Positions 55,076 to 63,736 of a stretch of 64,000 nucleotides of DNA are shown in pieces. Where the stretch lies: the NCBI RefSeq assembly GCF_000148645.1, contig NC_014541.1, positions 1,178,001-1,242,000 of the forward strand, read 5' to 3'. The DNA is from Ferrimonas balearica DSM 9799. GTDB lineage: Bacteria; Pseudomonadota; Gammaproteobacteria; Enterobacterales; Shewanellaceae. Position 1 is the first letter of the stretch. Each line of letters starts with the position of its first letter. The notes below the pieces were generated by a model. It was given only the letters and a program-made list of their open reading frames with translations. It was not told where the DNA came from and made no database searches. Position numbers and translations under genes: made by a program.

Positions 55076-55972
55076 TCAGCGCAACAGTCGCTGCAGGTGT
55101 GCTTTCAGCGGAGCGCCCAGCTCGGCGTGACGCAGAGCGTATTCGACGTTGGCGGACAGGTAGCCGAGCTTACAGCCGCAATCGTGACTGCGCCCCTGCA
55201 TGGCAAACGCGTGAACCGGGTTCTCCAGCAGCAGTTGCTCAATGGCGTCGGTCAGTTGGATCTCACCACCGGCACCGGGCGGAGTATGCTCCAGCAGGGG
55301 CCAGATCGCTTCGCTGAGGATATAGCGGCCCACCACGGCAAGGTTGGAGGGGGCTTCGGACGGGGCGGGCTTTTCCACCATGGCCTGAATGGGCGCGCTG
55401 TCGCCGGGACCGATGGCGTGGCCGTTGATGTCCACCACCCCGTAGCTGGCGATGCGCTCCATCGGTACCGGTTCCACCATAATCTGGCTGGCGTTGGTGC
55501 GTTCATACTGCTGCACCATGGCCGCCAGATTATCGCGGCTCAGGTCGCAGCTGGCTTCATCCAGCAGCACATCCGGTAACACCACGGCAAAGGGGGCATC
55601 CCCAACCAGAGGACGGGCGCACAGAATGGCATGCCCTAACCCCTTGGCCTCCGGCTGGCGGACGCTCATCACCGTGACATCCGGGGGACAGATGGATTGC
55701 ACCTCGGCCAGCAGTTGGCGTTTCACCCGCTTTTCCAGCGTGGCTTCCAGCTCAAAGGAGGTGTCAAAGTGGTTTTCGATGGAGTTTTTACTGGCGTGGG
55801 TGACCAGCACGATCTCTTTAATGCCAGCGGCGATGGTTTCGTTGACGACGTACTGGATGAGCGGTTTGTCGACCACCGGCAGCATCTCTTTGGGAATCGC
55901 TTTGGTGGCGGGGAGCATACGTGTGCCGAGTCCGGCAACGGGGATGACGGCTTTTTGAACCAGAGGCTTCAT
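55076..55972 (-). CDS. galU: second UTP-glucose-1-phosphate uridylyltransferase
   Basis: From ATG 55972, with AGGAG seven bases before, the protein has 298 residues and the same signatures as the first GalU ([53 protein letters not shown]). The two are clearly paralogues; they differ mainly between residues 150 and 200. This copy stands alone, away from polysaccharide genes, and may be the housekeeping enzyme, with the 12-kb copy serving the surface polymer (inference). Confidence 0.95.
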   Translation of the reverse strand: MKPLVQKAVIPVAGLGTRMLPATKAIPKEMLPVVDKPLIQYVVNETIAAGIKEIVLVTHASKNSIENHFDTSFELEATLEKRVKRQLLAEVQSICPPDVTVMSVRQPEAKGLGHAILCARPLVGDAPFAVVLPDVLLDEASCDLSRDNLAAMVQQYERTNASQIMVEPVPMERIASYGVVDINGHAIGPGDSAPIQAMVEKPAPSEAPSNLAVVGRYILSEAIWPLLEHTPPGAGGEIQLTDAIEQLLLENPVHAFAMQGRSHDCGCKLGYLSANVEYALRHAELGAPLKAHLQRLLR

Positions 55973-56080
55973 TCCAATCTCCTGCGCGAGGACGCTACTC
56001 GCTGTAGGGGTTGATGTTTTCCCTAAAAACTCGATGCCCTCCTGGCGCAGGGTGGGCAGTGTGCCCACCCCATGGGATTG

Positions 56081-56365
56081 CTACAGCTGAATGCGCTCCC
56101 GGTTTTTACTGAGCAGTTCCGGGCCGATACCTCTGACCTGAAGCAGCTCCTCCTTACTGCTGAAGGGGCCATGTTGCTCACGGTGGGTGATGATGGCTTG
56201 CGCTTTCTTGGCGCCGACCCCCACCAGACCATTTGCCAGCGTTTCTGCATCGGCGGTGTTGATGTTCACCTGAGCGGTCTGAACCGCTTCACTGGGTTCC
56301 TCAACAGCCAGTGTGGCAACCGGAGCCATCAAAACCGCGATGGCCAAAATTAACGCTTTCCACAT
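56081..56365 (-). CDS. ComEA-like helix-hairpin-helix protein
   Basis: The 94-residue product has a signal peptide (MWKALILAIAVLMAPVATLA) and a C-terminal double helix-hairpin-helix domain, VNINTADAETLANGLVGVGAKKAQAII and FSSKEELLQVRGIGPELLSKNRERI. This is the short, soluble ComEA form of gammaproteobacteria, which binds incoming DNA in the periplasm during natural transformation. No other competence gene is nearby. Confidence 0.92.
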   Translation of the reverse strand: MWKALILAIAVLMAPVATLAVEEPSEAVQTAQVNINTADAETLANGLVGVGAKKAQAIITHREQHGPFSSKEELLQVRGIGPELLSKNRERIQL

Positions 56366-56606
56366 ACGACCTCCTTATTGTTGTTGTCGATGTTGTGGCT
56401 TTCCTTGCGATACGGCCCGAAGACCGTGACTCAATCCTAGTGCAAATTCAGCGTTTTGGTGACCAGAGCCCCGTTGTCCATTAGCCCAAAGTCTAGGTGC
56501 TCAGTAGTTATACACCTGAATTTTGTGTGGTCTAATGTCGCGGTTCGGCCAAAGCAGTCGAGCAGGTAAAAAGGACTATTAAAGAATCATTTAGAGGGAA
56601 GTGACG

Positions 56607-57998
56607 ATGCAGAAACCCAGTACGCCGACTCTCGGTGCCGGCAGCGGTTTGGGAGTCACAAAACGGGATACAAAAGCGATACTGTTGATTGCCGATATCC
56701 TGCTGTTTATCGCCATGATTCAGCTTCTTCCATTTGAACCGGCGGTCAATCAGGGTCTGGCCCTGTTGGTGTTTATTGCCATCCTTTGGCTGACTCAGGC
56801 CATCCATATCACCATTACTGCCATTTTGGTGCCGGTTATGGCGGTGATGATGGGCCTCACGGACACCACCAAGGCCCTGTCCAACTTTGCCAACCCCATT
56901 ATCTTCCTGTTCTTTGGTGGCTTTGCCCTCGCGGCTGCGCTCCACGTTCAGGGCATCGATAAGCGGCTTGCAGCCAAGGTGGTGAATCTCTCCGGCGGTA
57001 AGTTGGCCAACGCATCCCTGCTGCTGTTTGGGGTGACCGGTCTGCTGTCGATGTGGATCAGCAACACCGCCACCGCCGCGATGATGCTGCCTCTGGCGCT
57101 GGGGATGCTGAGCCAGCTCGATCCCAAAGAGCATCGACGCACCTATGTCTACGTGTTGTTGGGCTGTGCTTACAGCGCCAATATTGGTGGTATCGGCACC
57201 CTGGTGGGCAGCCCGCCGAACGCCATTGCCGCTGCTCAGGTGGGTCTCGATTTCGCGGGCTGGATGGAGTTTGGCCTGGTGGCGATGGCGATCCTCTGGC
57301 CACTGGTGATTGGCGCCATGCACATCATGATTAAGCCGGACCTGTCCCACCGTTTCGAGTTCCGGGCCGAGCAGGGCACCATGACCAACAGCGCCAAACT
57401 GACGTTGGCGGTGTTTCTGGTGACCGTGGCCTGCTGGATCTTCTCTAAACCGCTCTCTGCGGCACTGGGAGGCATCGCCAAGTTCGACACCGTGGTGGCA
57501 CTGAGTGCGGTGGTGGCGCTGGGCGTACTGCGACTGGTGAAGTGGAGCCAGGTAGAGCGTCAAACTGATTGGGGTGTTCTGCTGCTGTTCGGCGGCGGCC
57601 TGACCCTCTCGGGTGTGCTGAAAACCACCGGCACCAGCGTGTTTCTGGCCAACCAGATCTACGCCATCTTTGGCAGCACCCATATGGCCTTGCTGACCCT
57701 GGTGATCATCCTGTTTGTGGTGCTGCTGACCGAGTTCGCCAGTAACACTGCCAGTGCCGCCTTGCTGGTGCCGGTATTTGCCTCCATTGCCGAAGTGCTG
57801 GGCGTATCCCCGGTGATTCTTGCGGTGCTGATCGGCATCTCCGCCTCCTGCGCCTTTATGCTGCCGGTGGCGACCCCGCCCAACGCCATCATGTACGGTT
57901 CCGGCCACATCAAGCAGTCCGATATGATGCGCACCGGGGCAGTGGTGAACCTGATCTGCGTTGTGGTGCTGTTTGGCCTCAGCCAGTTACTGTGGTGA
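56607..57998 (+). CDS. DASS/SLC13 sodium-dicarboxylate-type transporter
   Basis: The 463-residue protein has about eleven to thirteen membrane helices and the twin sodium/anion motifs MWISNTATAAMMLPLALGML (near residue 150) and FASNTASAALLVPVF (near 375), plus MLPVATPPNAIMYGSG. It resembles carboxylate transporters of the VcINDY group, so C4-dicarboxylate uptake is the best guess. ATG 56607 is preferred to GTG 56601 because GAGGGAA has better spacing. It is unlike the RCK-containing transporter of the cys operon. Confidence 0.9.
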   Translation: MQKPSTPTLGAGSGLGVTKRDTKAILLIADILLFIAMIQLLPFEPAVNQGLALLVFIAILWLTQAIHITITAILVPVMAVMMGLTDTTKALSNFANPIIFLFFGGFALAAALHVQGIDKRLAAKVVNLSGGKLANASLLLFGVTGLLSMWISNTATAAMMLPLALGMLSQLDPKEHRRTYVYVLLGCAYSANIGGIGTLVGSPPNAIAAAQVGLDFAGWMEFGLVAMAILWPLVIGAMHIMIKPDLSHRFEFRAEQGTMTNSAKLTLAVFLVTVACWIFSKPLSAALGGIAKFDTVVALSAVVALGVLRLVKWSQVERQTDWGVLLLFGGGLTLSGVLKTTGTSVFLANQIYAIFGSTHMALLTLVIILFVVLLTEFASNTASAALLVPVFASIAEVLGVSPVILAVLIGISASCAFMLPVATPPNAIMYGSGHIKQSDMMRTGAVVNLICVVVLFGLSQLLW

Positions 57999-58027
57999 TC
58001 GCGCACAAAGTGTGCGAATAGTCACTG

Positions 58028-58050
58028 AAGGCCGCCTTTATGGCGGCCTT
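58028..58050 (+). terminator. hairpin after DASS transporter
   Basis: AAGGCCGCC and GGCGGCCTT pair around TTTAT, with only two T residues following. Confidence 0.6.
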
Positions 58051-58053
58051 CCC

Positions 58054-58082
58054 TTGCATGCACCCCATCCTATGGGGATAAT
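58054..58082 (+). promoter_or_regulatory. ffs promoter
   Basis: TTGCAT and GATAAT stand 17 bases apart. The predicted start near 58089 would give a 5' leader of about 24 bases before mature 4.5S RNA, as expected for an RNase P-processed precursor. Confidence 0.65.
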
Positions 58083-58112
58083 GCCCCTGCGTTTTCGGAC
58101 GCACCTGTCTAT

Positions 58113-58218
58113 GGTGCCCCGGTCCTCTCGCAATGCTAAATCGTTGACCTGGTCAGGCCCGGAAGGGAGCAGCCAAGGCGGTGGACGCATGTGCCGGGAT
58201 GCGGCTGGGGTGCCACCC
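58113..58218 (+). ncRNA. ffs: 4.5S RNA of the signal recognition particle
   Basis: The conserved apical domain is present at about 58149-58178: CTGGTCAGGCCCGGAAGGGA followed by GCAGCCAAGGCGG. The ends GGTGCCCC (58113) and GGGGTGCC (58207-58214) pair to close the rod, with ACCC after. Length of about 106 bases fits the bacterial short SRP RNA, which binds Ffh and directs membrane proteins to the translocon. A tyrosine integrase starts 76 bases after the 3' end, so the gene probably served as an integration site but remained intact. Confidence 0.93.
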
Positions 58219-58293
58219 AACTCCCCATGTAACTCCCTGAAATTCAAAGCAACGCTGTGTCGAGACCGCTGGTGGTACATCAGGTGGTACACT

Positions 58294-59535
58294 TTGCGTG
58301 CGTTAAATCCTTCAAAATCTTCAGAACTTCCCTACCTGTTTCAGTCGAGACATGGCATCTGGTATGCCCGTGTGGTCGTCCCGCTTGAGTTGCGCGAGGC
58401 GTTAGGTCGTCGTGAGTTCCGGCAGTCGCTGAAGACACGGTGTCGGCGAGAGGCTGTCCAGAGGTCATGGACGGTACTGGACCGACTCAGCCAAGCAGCC
58501 CAAGGGGCGACTCTCATAGAGCCGAACTGCAAGGCAGAGCCTCAGGACAGTGCAGTAGTAACACCCAGACCTGCCCCAAGACTGACCCCAAGACCAACTC
58601 CTAAGCCCCGCTCTAAGACCACGCCGTTGCTCAGTGAGGTGATGGAGAGCTTCATCCGTGAGAAGACCCTAGCGGGTGCATGGAAGCCCAAGGAGGTCAG
58701 CATCAACCGTACTGTCTTTGCTGAACTAAAGGGCGTCGTGGGCGACCTCCCCGTTACTCAGTTCCGCTTCGAGGAAGCCTTGGCGTACAAGCAGCACTTC
58801 CTTGAGGAGGGGCGGCTCAGTGCCTCGACCATCAACAAGAAACTCAGCAAGGTTGGTCACCTGATGCAGTGGGCATCGGTTCACTATGGCGCGGTAAACC
58901 CCATGGAGGGGCTGGCTATCCGCAATGCCAGGGTTGCCCCAAGGGACCAGAGGAAAGCGGTTAGTGAACGTCAGGTGCGCCAGATGCTGCGCCTTGCGGC
59001 AGAGCAGGATAAGTCCTTCAAGCGTTGGCTTCCGTTGCTGGGAGCCTACACAGGAGCGCGTATCGGAGAGCTGTCTCAGCTGTACCTTGATGACTTCGTT
59101 GTGGTCGAAGGGTACCCCTGTATCCACATCCGACAAGCCAAGCCCGACCAGACCCTCAAGACGGCTAGTAGTGAGCGAGTTATCCCGATCCACAGCCAGC
59201 TTATCAAGGCAGGTCTACTTCAGTTCGTTGAACGTCAGCTGGCGGCAGGGCATAAGCGGCTGTTCCCTGAGCTTCGGTACTCCGAGGTGAATGGCTACGG
59301 CCACGCATCGTCGATGTGGTTTACCAAGTTCAGAGCCAAGATGGGGTGGGGTGAAGGGGAGACCTTCCATAGCCTCAGACACACGCTGGTGACACAGCTT
59401 AAGCGCAAGGGCTTTGGGGCGGATATTGTAGGAGGGCTGGTCGGACACTCCACTGGCTCGATTACCTTTGACCGCTACGGGAAAGCGTTCTTGGTGTCTG
59501 ACCTGTTGCCAGTGGTGGAGGCTGTGGAGTATTGA
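58294..59535 (+). CDS. tyrosine integrase with proline-rich linker
   Basis: The start is taken as TTG 58294, with AGGTGG six bases before it; the family N-terminus (YLFQSRHGIWYARVVVPLELREALGRREFRQSL, like DUF6538) then fits, giving 413 residues. A core-binding domain spans about 110-215. Catalytic residues are Arg256 (GARIGE), His359 and Arg362 (FHSLRHT), His385 (VGHST) and Tyr395 (FDRYGK). An unusual Pro/Arg-rich linker (residues about 90-110, PRPAPRLTPRPTPKPRS) separates the first two domains. It should integrate and excise the element at ffs. The frame is open backwards through ffs, which is why longer starts appear. Confidence 0.92.
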   Translation: MRALNPSKSSELPYLFQSRHGIWYARVVVPLELREALGRREFRQSLKTRCRREAVQRSWTVLDRLSQAAQGATLIEPNCKAEPQDSAVVTPRPAPRLTPRPTPKPRSKTTPLLSEVMESFIREKTLAGAWKPKEVSINRTVFAELKGVVGDLPVTQFRFEEALAYKQHFLEEGRLSASTINKKLSKVGHLMQWASVHYGAVNPMEGLAIRNARVAPRDQRKAVSERQVRQMLRLAAEQDKSFKRWLPLLGAYTGARIGELSQLYLDDFVVVEGYPCIHIRQAKPDQTLKTASSERVIPIHSQLIKAGLLQFVERQLAAGHKRLFPELRYSEVNGYGHASSMWFTKFRAKMGWGEGETFHSLRHTLVTQLKRKGFGADIVGGLVGHSTGSITFDRYGKAFLVSDLLPVVEAVEY

Positions 59536-59546
59536 CGAGAGGATGC

Positions 59547-59960
59547 TTAGGCAGCTTGGAGTACTTCCTGCTCAAGGCTCGGGTCATTCGTTGGCGTTGT
59601 TTCGATTCTTTGCTGTTGCTGCTTCCACAGCTGGTGACTCAGGCCCTGAGAAGCGCACCTGAGAATCGCAGCGTAGTACTGGACCATCCTCAGGGTATAG
59701 GGCTCCTCGTCTAGTGCCCGGCGTTTACGGTTGATCGTGGCAGCGATGGTGTCGACGTTCAACGAAGATAGGGATGCTAACAGATGAGCAACGTAGCGGT
59801 GGGAAATGCGCTTTGTTCCTCGGCACTGGCCACATGCTCCGTAGATGATGTCTCGATAGCTGGTCGGTAGCTCGTCCCATGAGTTGTAGTTGAGGAGTTC
59901 CTGCTGGACAGAGCGGTTGTCGACAGTACGTTTGGTGTATTTTTTTCGGGCGGGTTGCAT
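59547..59960 (-). CDS. hypothetical protein with CGQC motif
   Basis: Unrecognised protein of 137 residues from ATG 59960. It is basic at the start (PARKKYTKRTVDNR), has CGQCRG near residue 52 followed by RISHRYVAHLLASL, and a helical C-terminus (YTLRMVQYYAAILRCASQGLSHQLWKQQQQRI). The CxxC with nearby His might bind zinc, as in small phage regulators; this is a guess. A GTG start at 60017 (AGGAC before it) would add a hydrophobic segment. It is convergent with the integrase, 11 bases apart. Confidence 0.6.
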   Translation of the reverse strand: MQPARKKYTKRTVDNRSVQQELLNYNSWDELPTSYRDIIYGACGQCRGTKRISHRYVAHLLASLSSLNVDTIAATINRKRRALDEEPYTLRMVQYYAAILRCASQGLSHQLWKQQQQRIETTPTNDPSLEQEVLQAA

Positions 59961-60111
59961 GAGGTTGATGATTCCAAAAAACGAAACAATAAAAGATATC
60001 CAGAGACCACCCGACACAACGGTCCTGCGGTAACCCTTTGGTCGAGTAGAGACGGGAGGTGGAGTACTAACCCAAACAGACTTGGTCAATCAGTGGTGCT
60101 GAGGGGCGCAC

Positions 60112-60142
60112 AAAAAGCCCGACTCCTGTTGATGGGTCGGGC
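60112..60142 (-). terminator. intrinsic terminator on minus strand
   Basis: GCCCGAC (60117-60123) is inverted at 60136-60142; on the minus strand five T residues follow (plus-strand A run 60112-60116). It would end transcripts arriving from the KilA-N/BRO-N side. Confidence 0.75.
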
Positions 60143-60579
60143 GTAGTAGTAAGCAGAGGTGCAGATTGTTTGTGACAATCATCTGATATGGCTGCCAATT
60201 GCGGTTGTCCACAGGGGTAAAATGTGGTATTGAAGCCCACCCCCTAGGGACCTTAAGACATCCGCAAGGTTTCACTCTAGAGACTAGGCTAATTCGCTGC
60301 TTCCGCTGCTCTTCCTTACTGAGAGGAGGTGCTGGATAGGACTACTTAGGGACTGGGGACTACTCTGGTCTAGGGACAGACTCTAAGACAACCTCAGGTA
60401 GGCGGGGAGTCGAGACTCTCTGCTCATTACTCTGGGATTAACGAGGGTCGTTCATCTCAGGTCATCACAGCGTTCCTTCCTTCCACCTATAGTCCCCACC
60501 TAAGCGTGTTCTCCATGTTCAGTAGAGGAGCGGGAGCGATAACCAGAGCCTCTCAGTGGCCTCCTGTGCCTCACCCCAG
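60143..60579. other. gene-free, short-repeat-containing stretch
   Basis: No convincing reading frame on either strand. YTAGGGAC occurs at 60244, 60346 and 60370, with GGACTACT at 60339 and 60357 and AAGACA after two of the copies. Such spaced short repeats can be protein-binding sites, for example of a replication or partition system, but no such gene is in view. It could also be an untranslated tail of the upstream minus-strand gene. Confidence 0.4.
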
Positions 60580-61362
60580 TCATCCCTGGTACGGTTCCTT
60601 CGACTCCTCAGACATCTCGCCAGTCGCTACCTTCTCCTCGCCCATGACGTAGGCACCGTCTTTGCGGATGGCAGGGAGTACGGTCTTGCAGACCCAGTCT
60701 TGGAAGTCTTGGGCTGAAGGGAGGTTGGAGCGCATGACCAGACGGTAGAGGTCGGACTCAGGGATGAGGGCGATGCGGTACTGCCCGATGCCTTGGAAAA
60801 GTGACGCACTGAGTTCTTGGTATCTTGGCCCTGATTCAAGGCTAAGGTCCCGTTTGGTCACGACCACTGCATCTGTTGTGTGGCATTTCAAGGCGTTGCT
60901 AGGGCGGTCGAACCCCAGCGCCTCCGCTACGTCCTTTGCGACGAAGTACGGTTGACCATCCTTGAAGTCAGGGATGACACGGATGGAGGCGGTGTTGAAG
61001 TTGAAGAGCTGCTCCAGAGCCTTGCGCATGGCGAAGCCACCCTTGGCACCCATGGCGTACAGTTCCTTGGCGCGTTCGGTGTGGACACAGGTCACTGAGG
61101 TGACATGCTCGATGGCTTCCTCGACCTCGCCATTAGCCAGAGCGGTGAAGGCAGAGACCACAGCGGCGTAGAACTCAACGTCACACCACATGTCGTAGGC
61201 GTAGAGGGCGTCTTGGGTTGCCCATGAACCTCCGTAACGCCCCACCTTATTCCGCAATTTTCCGGAATTAGAGAAGTGCTTGGAGACAGCGTTGTTCCAC
61301 TCGCTAGGACGCTTTTTCTCAGGCAGACCAAAGGCGCGGTGGATGTCGTTGAGGTCGAACAT
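60580..61362 (-). CDS. KilA-N/BRO-N phage antirepressor-like protein
   Basis: The 260-residue frame starts inside a KilA-N domain (MFDLNDIHRAFGLPEKKRPSEWNN, YAYDMWCDVEFYAAVVSAF) and continues with a BRO-N domain (FNTASIRVIPDFKDGQPYFVAKDVAEALGFDRPSNALK, LIPESDLYRLVMRSNLPSAQDFQDWVCKTVLPAIRKDGAYV). Both domains are usual in phage antirepressors and DNA-binding regulators. The missing N-terminal part of KilA-N is found just upstream in another frame (ATG 61442, MTTVQYLIDSKVPIG), so a single-base deletion near 61395 seems to have split the gene. ATG 61362 has GAGG five bases before it and could still give a shortened protein. Confidence 0.8.
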   Translation of the reverse strand: MFDLNDIHRAFGLPEKKRPSEWNNAVSKHFSNSGKLRNKVGRYGGSWATQDALYAYDMWCDVEFYAAVVSAFTALANGEVEEAIEHVTSVTCVHTERAKELYAMGAKGGFAMRKALEQLFNFNTASIRVIPDFKDGQPYFVAKDVAEALGFDRPSNALKCHTTDAVVVTKRDLSLESGPRYQELSASLFQGIGQYRIALIPESDLYRLVMRSNLPSAQDFQDWVCKTVLPAIRKDGAYVMGEEKVATGEMSEESKEPYQG

Positions 61363-61472
61363 GCCGTCCTCATTGGAGGTGATGGTGGCGGTGAAACACC
61401 TATCGGAACTTTACTGTCGATCAAGTACTGAACGGTCGTCATCAGTTCTCGTGATTGTCTGCACAAAATTTA

Positions 61473-61488
61473 GTCTACTCAGGTAGAC
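61473..61488. promoter_or_regulatory. palindromic operator candidate GTCTAC-TCAG-GTAGAC
   Basis: A perfect six-base inverted repeat with a four-base spacer lies in the gap between the KilA-N/BRO-N gene (-) and the small gene at 61557 (+). Such a place suits the operator of a phage-type repressor switching two divergent promoters. Confidence 0.5.
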
Positions 61489-61556
61489 CATCGAGACGCA
61501 GCGCCTGTCACTGGCTATCTTTCGCCGCCGTAGTAAAACCTGAGGAGCCAACAGCA

Positions 61557-61787
61557 ATGCTTATCGACGTACTGAACCCAATCCCCACCACCTACCAAGC
61601 ACAGATTGACAACGAGTGTGACGCCCTCGCCATGGTCATGTGCGATGAGGTCTTTAATGTGACGCCCGAGGAGGCGCTACGTACACAATGGACTCTCCAT
61701 GAGACACCTCATGCTGCAGAGAGCTGTGTTGCTGGCGGATGTCCTTGCATCATCAGTCAGACACTGGGGGTCTACGCGACAGCCTGA
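61557..61787 (+). CDS. small acidic hypothetical protein
   Basis: ATG 61557 follows GAGGAG at 61542-61547. The 76-residue product (MLIDVLNPIPTTYQAQIDNECDALAMVMCDEVFN...) is acidic, without membrane helix or signal peptide, and has four cysteines, including CVAGGCPC near residue 61. I do not recognise it. It is divergent from the KilA-N/BRO-N gene and may be an early regulator of the element. Confidence 0.5.
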   Translation: MLIDVLNPIPTTYQAQIDNECDALAMVMCDEVFNVTPEEALRTQWTLHETPHAAESCVAGGCPCIISQTLGVYATA

Positions 61788-61932
61788 GGCAAGGAGAGAA
61801 GGAGCGAGAGCGACAAATACAGGAGGTCGCAGACAAACGATCATTATCGTCCACCAGCGATCTCCTGATGCCATCCTGAGGCGGAGCCTATGCAACCCCA
61901 CACGCTCGTTTCAGAGTGGCTCTGAGGGCGTC

Positions 61933-62621
<689 letters not shown>

Positions 62622-62763
62622 ACTCTGGAGGCCCGACAGTACCTAGGGAACAGACAGTGATAGCGAGCCACGCCTTTACATGCGTACGGGGTGTGCTAGG
62701 TTCAATGAGGGAAAGCAAGCTGCTGCTTGTGGCCCTGTAGTGCATTCTCATATGACAACCCTT

Positions 62764-62800
62764 GACCGCCGCATGCCTCCTTCTTGCGGTGGTTTTTTTT
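62764..62800 (+). terminator. intrinsic terminator on plus strand
   Basis: ACCGCCGCA (62765-62773) and TGCGGTGGT (62785-62793) pair with one wobble and are followed by seven more T residues. No protein gene precedes it on this strand. TTTACA near 62674 with TAGGTT 16 bases later could start a short RNA of roughly 100 bases ending here. Confidence 0.7.
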
Positions 62801-62845
62801 GTCCTCACCTTGGCCTAGGCATTCTCGCGCCGACGCTAATCCACC

Positions 62846-62942
62846 CTGACGAAGGGAGGGGGTACGGGGGGAATTGTCCTGCAGCTTCTATATTGAATGT
62901 CCACACAGATTTTTCGGCCATTTTTCATCCGACTCTCGCGAC
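62846..62942 (+). repeat. imperfect direct repeat, copy A
   Basis: Shares GAAGGGAGGGG, TACGGGGGG, an AATGT-CACACA core and CCATTTTTC in the same order and spacing with copy B at 63737-63830. The two copies stand about 890 bases apart and flank the DUF4124-type gene. The rest of 62943-63123 shows no supportable gene. Confidence 0.75.
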
Positions 62943-63123
62943 GCTACGTGAAATCTGGACGGTTTGCAGGGGAGTAGTCCCGAAGCATGCACGTAGCGAC
63001 GCGCTGACAGCCGTCAAGACAGTTGAGGTGGGCTTAGCTAGGTTCATTGAGAGAACTTTATGGGCCTACCTGCATCGCCCTGTAGTGGTCTAATGGTCCC
63101 GGACACCGCTTTAGGCGGTGCTA

Positions 63124-63663
63124 TTACTTGCGCACACTGTCGATGAACTTGACCTTGAGCCGATAGTCGCAGCTGGTTTTGTCGCCGTCGTCATGTACGC
63201 GAGACTGAAGTTTGAAAGACCACGTTTGACCAGGGCCTAGCCTTGTGGTCTTGGTTTGTTTCCCCCAGTCCATGGTGAAGTCCGACAGTGGCGACTCCAA
63301 CACGAACTGTGTGGTCATCTTGGCGCTGTACGTCGAGTATCTGCTGATGTTACGCAGCAAGCCGGAATGAATGGTGTAGCGCCCCTTGTTCGTGCAGCTA
63401 GAGCGTTCAACGACGATAGCGTCACTTGCGCTCATGGTTACCGTGCCCTGCTGTTGGCGAGGTTGTGGGTAACGCCTGAGGGACGGATTATTGTCTGGAA
63501 TGACGGATGGGGGCTCTAGGTCGATGGTCTTCGACTCTGCGCCAACCGGACAGGGGTCATCCGAATAGATGATGTTGCCGTCGATGGTACACTTATAGAC
63601 TTCTGCCTCGGCTACTGCCGACACTGCCAAAAGCAGTAAAGCAGGCACTAAATTCCATTGCAT
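63124..63663 (-). CDS. exported DUF4124-type protein
   Basis: The 179-residue protein has a signal peptide (MQWNLVPALLLLAVSAVAEA) and at once a DUF4124-like motif, VYKCTIDGNIIYSDDPCPVGA (one Cys pair), then a Pro/Gln-rich segment (YPQPRQQQ) and a beta-rich C-terminal domain with two further cysteines (SSCTNKG, TSCDYRLKVKF). It should be periplasmic; function is unknown. GGGAGC precedes the ATG. A short CACCGC-CTAAA-GCGGTG hairpin follows the stop at 63104-63120. The gene is flanked by the two imperfect repeats. Confidence 0.85.
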   Translation of the reverse strand: MQWNLVPALLLLAVSAVAEAEVYKCTIDGNIIYSDDPCPVGAESKTIDLEPPSVIPDNNPSLRRYPQPRQQQGTVTMSASDAIVVERSSCTNKGRYTIHSGLLRNISRYSTYSAKMTTQFVLESPLSDFTMDWGKQTKTTRLGPGQTWSFKLQSRVHDDGDKTSCDYRLKVKFIDSVRK

Positions 63664-63736
63664 TCCGGTTGCTCCCTGGTACTTGGGCTTTCGACAACAC
63701 CGTCCTTGTGTTGAATGGGTAACTTACCACGAGCTC

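Noticed and set aside
58189-58293. Upstream ATG starts for the integrase inside ffs
   Set aside because: They would place coding sequence over the conserved 4.5S RNA end; TTG 58294 has a better ribosome site and gives the usual N-terminus.
61380-61410. Programmed frameshift in the KilA-N gene
   Set aside because: No slippery heptamer or following stem-loop is evident, so a mutation or sequence error is more likely.
62680-63093. 137-codon plus-strand frame
   Set aside because: It runs through a strong terminator and through repeat copy A, has no ribosome site, and shows no conserved motif.
63085-63123. Possible insertion-sequence end near TGGTCTAATGGTCCCGGACACC
   Set aside because: No matching inverted end, target duplication or transposase was found.
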